Assembly (NCBI GenBank): GCA_033961575.1
Contig: CM066735.1
Span: forward strand, 34,615,501-34,679,500
Direction of reading: 5' to 3'
DNA from: Aselliscus stoliczkanus
Taxonomy: Eukaryota > Chordata > Mammalia > Chiroptera > Hipposideridae
DNA length: 64,000 nucleotides
In this document: piece by piece, positions 57,401-64,000 of the stretch
How the letters are laid out: each line of letters begins with the position of its first letter
Numbering within the stretch: position 1 is the stretch's first letter
The notes under the pieces: model-generated
Told to the model about the DNA's origin: nothing
Databases searched by the model: none
The model's input: only the letters and a program-made list of their open reading frames with translations
Made by a program: the position numbers and the translations under genes

Positions 57401-60400
57401 GGACATTTTGGTATTCAGTTGGGAAATTTTAAAGAAACATTTTGAAAAATTGATCGGAATTACCTGAATCTAAAATATAAATATGGTAAAAATGAACATT
57501 TAAAAAAATATCAAGTCTTTTGATCATTGAACAAGGAATATCATCTCATTTACTTGGGTTTTTACAATTTTTTTACCGTAGGTAACAAACACACATACAT
57601 TTTTTTGCATATCATTGCTTTTTATTTTTTACACAGATAGTATCATACTATATATATTATAATCTGGTTATTTTAACACTTAATAATACTTCTTTAAGAT
57701 TTTGTAGAATTAATACATACTTTTTAAATGCTTTCTTGCATTCTCTAGTATCAATTTACTGAAATTTATTTAACTATTTTCTTAGTTACATAGTTATGTT
57801 TCCAGTTTTCAAATTTCATAAACAAAGCTGCAATGATGGATGTTTAGAAGTGGAATTACTGGATTAAAAAGTACATGTATTCTTACATCTTTAATTTTGT
57901 GTGTCTCTAATCTATTTTCTATGTATTTCAATAATTCTAAATGAAAATTTTTTCCTGTAGGATACTTGGAGTTGGTTCCTATTCTTTTATAGTTCTGTTG
58001 AAATCAAAACTACAATATTATTTTTCCTATTATATTTACAATTTGATTATTGCTACAGACTACAAAGTTATTGGCTTTTATGCCAATATTATACTTGGCA
58101 TTATTGAACTCTTTGTTTGAATAACTTCAGAACTAAGTGAAATTTACTGAAGAAGCAAACCCTTTATCTTGTCTGATGGATATGAAATTTGCTGCATAGC
58201 CAATATCATAGCAAATATCAGAAATATTGTATTCCATTAGCTCTGTTTTATCTGCTGAGCTCATGCACATGGCTGGTGAAAAATTAAACATCCATCATCA
58301 CTGAGTGCTCTTTGGTGCCAGAAATGGGAGTGAGGGAAATTAAGGTAAAAGGTTCTATCCCCATGGTAGTTGCCATAATTTTTATTGCACAATAGCTTGG
58401 CTTCCTTTTTTTTTTTGATATGCAATGGCAAAGGAAAACTGCAAACAATAGTGCAAACAAAATACACTTTCATATCTTAACAAATTTTCCTGCTTCACTT
58501 ATTTGAAGGCTACTGATTGTCTGAACCCATTTACCTAAGCCATTATATTTTACACTAATCTCCGGCAGGACATTATTTATTTTTTACCTTTTCCTGAACA
58601 TGCTCCTTACATATTCATCCCTTTGTGGTGATCTTCCTTCATTGGCCATATTGCTCTTCTTTTGCCGTTTTCTGAAACTCTGGTCATGTATAAGACATTT
58701 CCATTCTCCTTAGTATCTCAGGAAAGCAAGAACTCACAGGGTTTCAATTAACACGTGCTGAAATGAGTTAATAAAACACTGGATAAAACAAGGTATTTCA
58801 TGTTTGTTGCTCAATATTTTCTTTCTGTTCACACAGTCATCACCAAATAATTTATGGACTTACAGAATAGCTATAGAATTCATCTAGGTAAAGCATTCCT
58901 GAGAAATAAGCTTGCCCTTTTGTGTTTTTTCATATATGATTATAAATTAGACATAAGGCAAGGGGATTACCTAAACTATTTTCATTCCAGTATACCTCTG
59001 CTACACTCAACAGCACAACAAAGGTTAAATATAATTATAGGAAGGGTTTGGAAGAGAGTTTAGAAGTTCAGATTTAAAACACAAGTAAGACATAAAAAGG
59101 TAGGAGTGAGATGAGGTCACCAATAAAATATATTATTAATAGTAAACCTTCCGAAATAAACTTGAACATAGAAATCTATTTCCACAGTGTCCAAGGACTA
59201 TTGAAATGAAAATATATTGAAAAATTTAACATTACTAGTTCCAATTCCTTAAATTAAATTTTTACAGAGCAAAGGGATATATTTTTCTTCTTGATATTTA
59301 GGTCATGAAATAACTACGTGAATCCAGATGGTATATTGATTTTGGTAAAGCAGATGGAAGAAGAGGAGCTTATCTGAACAGAGTTTGCATTAAAAATATA
59401 AATATTAATTCTCTGCTAGGGATATCATGGTAGGGTGGAAGCAGTATTTTTTTCCTCTATACCATTGAGTTTGTTTTCATATACAAATCCAGAAAACATG
59501 AATAAGCACAACCGTTCACTACATTCTGACCAGAGACCTATTAGATTAATAAGATATTTTCAAGTCAAATGAATTATCAGAATGAGAAATGGTGTGAAAA
59601 TTGAATTTCTATAGCTGGATTAGAGATCATTTAGATTGTCTGCAAATAAACTGTATTGGACACAAAGTTTTCATAGAAAGATGTGATACATTTAATAGAC
59701 TATGTATTAATGTCAAATACACAATTATTTTAAAGACAAACAATTGAAATCAATGAATTAGGTGATACCGGGTAGAGCAGAGGAACTTTGTAAATCAAAG
59801 AAAAAATAAGGAAGCTAATGGGGTAAAATTCTTTTTTTTCTTACTCTTTATACAGTAATCCATAAGATTAGCTTCATTTTTATTTTTTAGTTACTGAATA
59901 ATTTTAAATATTATTAGTAATTTGGGTGGAAGATGCACTTATTTACAATCACATAATGATGTAAAATTTTTAGGGTGTGGGGTAATAATTAGTAACATAT
60001 TGTTCACTATGAGCTACAGTATCCTGATGAATTTCGGTTAAGACGCAAGAGGGAAATTTTAAATTTCTTTATTAAATAAAACATAAAATTCAACACACTC
60101 TATTCCATTTCTAATGACAGGATTGTAGAACACTTTTTTTTAATCAGGGATTTAAAACTCATTTCTATACTTGGTTGTTGAAGGTATTCTTTCTGTCCTC
60201 AAAAGATAGGAAAAGTAGTACTTAGAATGTTCCTTAGATGATCATTTATTTGAATAGACAGGTTTTTAAAATTTAAGATGTGACTTGCAAAGTAATTTTT
60301 TAAAGTATAATACCTGACATAGGAGTGCATATACATGATATGTGAAGTACTTTATATATAATATGTATTATGTATATATTAAAGTATTTTGTGCTGAGAA

Positions 60401-60823
60401 TGCATTCAGGTTGGGCAGTTATTTCAATGTGCATGTTGTTTTTGGTCACTGTAGAATTCTCAAAATAACTGTAAATCTCAGAAAGATAAGTCTAGTGTTG
60501 GTTTGCTAAGAGTCTTCATTTTTTTTTAAGGATACATGGATTTAAGAAGTCTGTCTTAGCAAATCCTCTCAACTTTTTTTTTTTTTTTGTCTTTCTGATC
60601 ATTACTCGGTAATTAATTTAAAAACAAATTACAGAAGACCAGAATTCATTTTAAATTGCAGCTGCTTTCAAGGAAAACTTTCAAAGAAACAATTATACCC
60701 AAACATAAAAGGCAATAAAAATTATCAACATGGGGTAGTATTTAGTGTAGGCTAGTATCCTCCATCACAATGATCTTATATAATTTTCACCGCACTTTGA
60801 ATTGGACACTCTTCTTGAATGTC
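54471..60823. other. More than 6 kb without recognised repeats or genes
   Basis: AT-rich sequence with only short homopolymer runs. I recognise no LINE, SINE, LTR or DNA transposon and no credible exon. 55530-56230 and 56450-57150 are less AT-rich and might be decayed LTR-element text, but I cannot name a family. A repeat-poor stretch this long is notable beside the rest of the window. Confidence 0.4.
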
Positions 60824-60930
60824 TTTTTTTTTTTTGAGGGCAGTGTCACCAGAGCCTCATATATGGAACCAGAACCGGGGCCGCTGGCTTCCCAAGCCAG
60901 CTCTTAACCACCACGTCACTCGGCTAGCCC
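60824..60930 (-). mobile_element. Short tRNA-derived SINE, form B, antisense
   Basis: T-run, GAGGGCAGTGTCACCAGAGC body (with a small change from its siblings) and antisense head ending CACTCGGCTAGCCC. Flanks TGGACACTCTTCTT (60803-60816) and TGGACTCTTCTT (from about 60933) look like a target duplication altered by a 2-base indel. The plus-strand open frame at 60819-61118 begins inside this SINE and is not a gene. Confidence 0.88.
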
Positions 60931-61779
60931 AGTGGACTCTTCTTAGTCCAAATGAAGAAACAGAATCTCAGGGAGGCAAAATATCCAAGTCACTCACTGA
61001 GGATTTAGACCTATGTTTGTTCAGTTCCATGTATCGTACTCAGTCACTTGCGTACTACTCCAGAAATGAAAGATGCAATTCTTTAAGGAAAAAACCCTTA
61101 AGATTTTTCCATCTATAACAGCCCAAATAACATTTTCTAATTCACATCTTCCCTAGATTTTGATTCTTTAACTTTTTACTTTTCTTATTTCGTTTAGGAC
61201 ATGGTTTCAATCTCATTTGTTGTATATTTTAAAATAAAAGTATATAGCATAATGAGAAGAGAAAAGAAAAAACATGTTTATTCCTCCATGAATTTTCCAT
61301 TGTTTCTCTGATTTAAGCCAGTCTCTATGATTGGTAAGTGATTCAGCCTCTTTCTTTGGTGTCCATAGTCATTTTATGGAACCGTTGGAAATAAATCTCT
61401 ACATTTATCTTGAACTCTACAGTATATTTTTCTAGCAATGTTGCTGTCTTTGTAGAAAAATTGAACACGGGATTATATATAAACAACGTATTTTTGATGT
61501 AACTAAAATTCTATAAATTTAAGTTGATATAACTATACATGTGCATATGAGTGTATATATTTTTTCTGTTGCTTAACCATGGAGAATTATGTAACTGCGA
61601 TTTGTATGAAAATGTTATTAGAAGTCCTTCTCTTAGAGCCAAAGGTAATTCTTGGGTATGTTAAAGGTTATATAATGAATTTCATGGCCCTAGTTTTGAG
61701 TACAATTAATGGCTGTTCCTTAGGAGCCTGACAAATGTTATCACCTATAGCTAATGATTAGGTCAAGCTCAAAACATTG
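60931..61779. other. No recognised feature
   Basis: AT-rich, unique-looking sequence. Confidence 0.45.
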
Positions 61780-61925
61780 AAAGTCTTGGGTTTATCTCTT
61801 GCCTCTGCTACTTAGTAGCTGTGTGACTCTAAGCAAGTTACCAGTCCTCTCTAATCCATTACTCATCTCTAAAATAGCATAACAATATTCACCTCAGTGG
61901 TTGTTTTAATAATAAATGATAAAAT
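61780..61925 (+). mobile_element. MIR SINE, plus strand
   Basis: Clear MIR layout: 'gcctctgctacttagtagctgtgtgac' (61801-61827), 'agcaagttaccagtcctctct', 'catctctaaaatagcataaca', then 'caagtaagtcatttgacac'. Best MIR match in the window together with 31085. Confidence 0.8.
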
Positions 61926-62018
61926 ACAAGTAAGTCATTTGACACTGTCCCCCAACACTGTGAGTTGCTCACTGCAAATTTGCTCCTGCAATTGTATCCA
62001 CTGGTTCCTTTATCTTTT

Positions 62019-62422
62019 TTAATTTTTTTTAAAGATTTTATTGTAGAATTGGGGTTGGAAAACAGCATTGGGGAATTGGGGAAGGGGAACAGATAAGTTG
62101 CTGTCCTTTTGTTTTTGTCTAGTTGTAGAGGACGTCACTTCACTGGCCCATGTTGGTATTATCATTGCACTCACGGCAGCTCTTGGCAGCTCACACTGGT
62201 TGCCGGCCACTCACTGTAGCTTATGGCAGCCCACTGCAGCAGGAGCTGCAGCCTTTGCCCGTGACTCACGGCAGCCCAGCTCCAGGTGGAGCTGTTGTTC
62301 ACCATCTTAGCTGTAGAGGGCACAGTGTCACTGGCCCTCATGTAGGATCCCAACCGGGGCCCTGCTGCTCAGAGTTGGCGTCCCAAGCCAACTCCTAATC
62401 AACGTGCCACTTGGCAGGCCCA
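62019..62422 (-). mobile_element. Long composite tRNA-derived SINE, form A, antisense
   Basis: A perfect 16-base target duplication GGTTCCTTTATCTTTT is at 62003-62018 and 62423-62438. The A-rich tail is at the left (AAAGATTTTATTGTAGAATT) and the antisense head at the right (CACTTGGCAGGCCC). The body is shared with 13536 and 21149, including GTGGAGCTGTTGTTCACC near 62286. The plus-strand frames at 62068-62398 are translations of the SINE. Confidence 0.94.
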
Positions 62423-62439
62423 GGTTCCTTTATCTTTTA

Positions 62440-62960
62440 TCCATCTCTCTTCAGTTGTATTATCATACAAACATCCTGTAAACCTTCGCACCTATAAAAA
62501 TGATCTCCCACTATCCCCTGTATCTGCATCTACATCCCTTTGTACCCCTTGCTTTGCAGTCCCTCACAGTAAAGTTCATCATAAGCCTTGCTTGGAACAG
62601 TTCCCTCTTCTTTGCTCCCACCCTCTTTAATAGACATTTTAATCAGGCTTCCCCCCATTTCTTTCTAAAACAAGTGATAAGGTTACCAATGACTTCTACT
62701 TGACAAAAACAATGACCAATTTTTAGTCTTCTTTTTATTTAACTTAGAAGCAATATTTAACAAGATGTATTATTTCCTCCTATGGAAGTACAATATTTTA
62801 CTTGTTTTTTTTTCTCCTCACTCATGGCAGCTCCTTTTTGGTAATGTTTCTGAATTTGTATTTAGTCCTCAGATGATCCTTTCCTTTATCTACCCTTGTG
62901 ATATTACAGCTGTAGTAGAATTAATATACTGACTGCTTTCATATCGTCACTTTATTTCCT
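62440..62960 (+). mobile_element. L2 LINE, sense, reverse-transcriptase part
   Basis: The stretch 'aaggttaccaatgacttctac' (about 62680) and the following 'agtcttctttttatttaactta' to 'gcaatatttaacaagatg' (62726-62768) match, base for base in many places, the L2 region that encodes the CR1/L2-type reverse-transcriptase block around its catalytic aspartates. Reading frames are broken, so it is a fossil. The SINE at 62019 lies just to its left. Confidence 0.65.
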
Positions 62961-64000
62961 GAATACTCTGTCTCTATCCTTATCTCTGTGTATCTGTCTA
63001 TCTCTCTGTCTGTCCCTGTATTTAATGTGTTTGTGTATTCTTCTGTTTTCTTTCATATCACATGTGCAGTTCATCTGTACATCTTCTTGTTGGCACTTTC
63101 AATGTATATTCAGAATTTGCTGACTTTTCACCATTTCATGTGCTGCTACTTATGTCTAAACCATTGTTTCTCTTGCAAGACTCTAGAAATGGCCTTTTGC
63201 TTATTTTTTCTGTTAATGGTTAAGGCAATAAAAGAAAAAATAATAAGTAGCATCTATCATTACTATGTTTTTATACAGTAAACATCCTATAGATGGATAC
63301 AGTTGCCATTTTATTGTCGAAGCCTATCCTCAGAACCTCTAGTGGAGGTATATTTTCCTAGTCTGAAATGTCATTCATTAATTTATTTAATCAACAAAAC
63401 TTTATCAAGTCTATTATTCAGTAAGATCCGTGCTAGGGAATAAAAAGATGAATGATTCGGATTCACTATTGTCTGGGAGATTGTCCTCTAGTAGATGGTA
63501 TTGGATGGCCAGAACATCCATAAAACATGAGTCAAGAGTGCTTCTGATTTTCTTGAGGGTCAGTGAATGTGGCCAGAAGCTGGTAAATAAGAAATACTGG
63601 ACCCACAATCATCAGTTATGACCTCTAGACATTGGTCACTCCCAGTGTAAGTATTTAACATGGTGGGCCATGTAAAGGGATATTAAAATAGTGGGGAGCA
63701 GCACACACATTGTCAGCTTCGGTACAACAGCACAATGTTGGAAACTTGTTCATTTAGTGACTCTGCAATTTTCGGCAAGCAGGGTGCAGTCCCTGGGCTA
63801 TGGAACAAAGGCTCCTCACAAAATTCAGACCATGTGTACAGAGATATGGTCATCAGCAGACAATGTTGGTACTCAGTTGGGGATGGACTGCTGGTTAGAC
63901 ATCTTGTCCCTGAGGCAAATTGCTATCAACAGGAAACAATGTTGTTGGAGGCAGCAATTTCAAACTCTGCAGGCAATGCTATGTTTCTTTTTAAGCGTTA
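62961..64000. other. Mostly unrecognised, weak L2-like part at 63375-63500
   Basis: 63375-63500 ('cattcattaatttatttaatc', 'tgctagggaataaaaagatgaa', 'ggagattgtcctctagtag') fits a diverged antisense L2 3' end. 63640-64000 has somewhat raised GC and LTR-like character ('gtccctgggctatggaac'), but I recognise no family. Confidence 0.35.

Noticed and set aside
63690..63740. Possible U6 snRNA pseudogene (gcttcgg plus cagcac words)
   Set aside because: The words occur in the wrong order and spacing, and nothing else of U6 follows.

Overview
The window looks like ordinary non-coding DNA from a mammalian nuclear genome: AT-rich, with no exon, intact gene, rRNA or functional tRNA that I can support. 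Every open frame is short (about 140 codons or fewer), and most of those that show any pattern are translated repeats. The organism is most likely a bat, perhaps a horseshoe-bat relative (Rhinolophoidea). I infer this from three forms of a tRNA-derived SINE sharing a GGCCGGC-type head and from L1 3' ends of a type I recall from bats. Both points rest on memory and were not tested by a search.

Layout. 840-2540: probable ancient ERVL/MaLR-type internal fragment with a decayed reverse-transcriptase remnant. 2555-3211: Tigger (pogo) DNA transposon fossil. 3862-3943: 82-bp near-palindromic mariner-type MITE flanked by TA. 5210-5830 and 12370-14650: L2 LINE remnants. 8235, 13536, 21149, 21601, 33944, 45978, 46146, 54319, 60824 and 62019 are starts of lineage-specific SINEs, most with visible target-site duplications. 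14650-16970: AT-rich sequence with no repeat I recognise. 16972-17249, 38610-38809 and 48809-49807: three L1 insertions with 5' inversions (twin-priming structure). 21850-21995 and 27384-27690: MLT1-like LTR pieces. 24860-26515 and 62440-62960: sense-strand L2. 31556-31782 and 33448-33680: two hAT-type elements, the second with clear termini. 40826-40999: long CTTC tract. 41926-45320: an L1 cluster in both orientations with a local tandem duplication. 48010-48250: a second mariner-type non-autonomous element. Between 54470 and 60820 I see almost nothing but unique AT-rich sequence.

No genes act together here. The value of the window is its record of transposition: SINE insertion into a reused target site, head-to-head SINEs, twin-primed L1s, and small DNA transposons that look younger than the pan-mammalian fossils. 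I found no evidence of a new biological system. The best leads are the two mariner-type MITEs, the hAT MITE and an unclassified repeat pair at 30352 and 32155.
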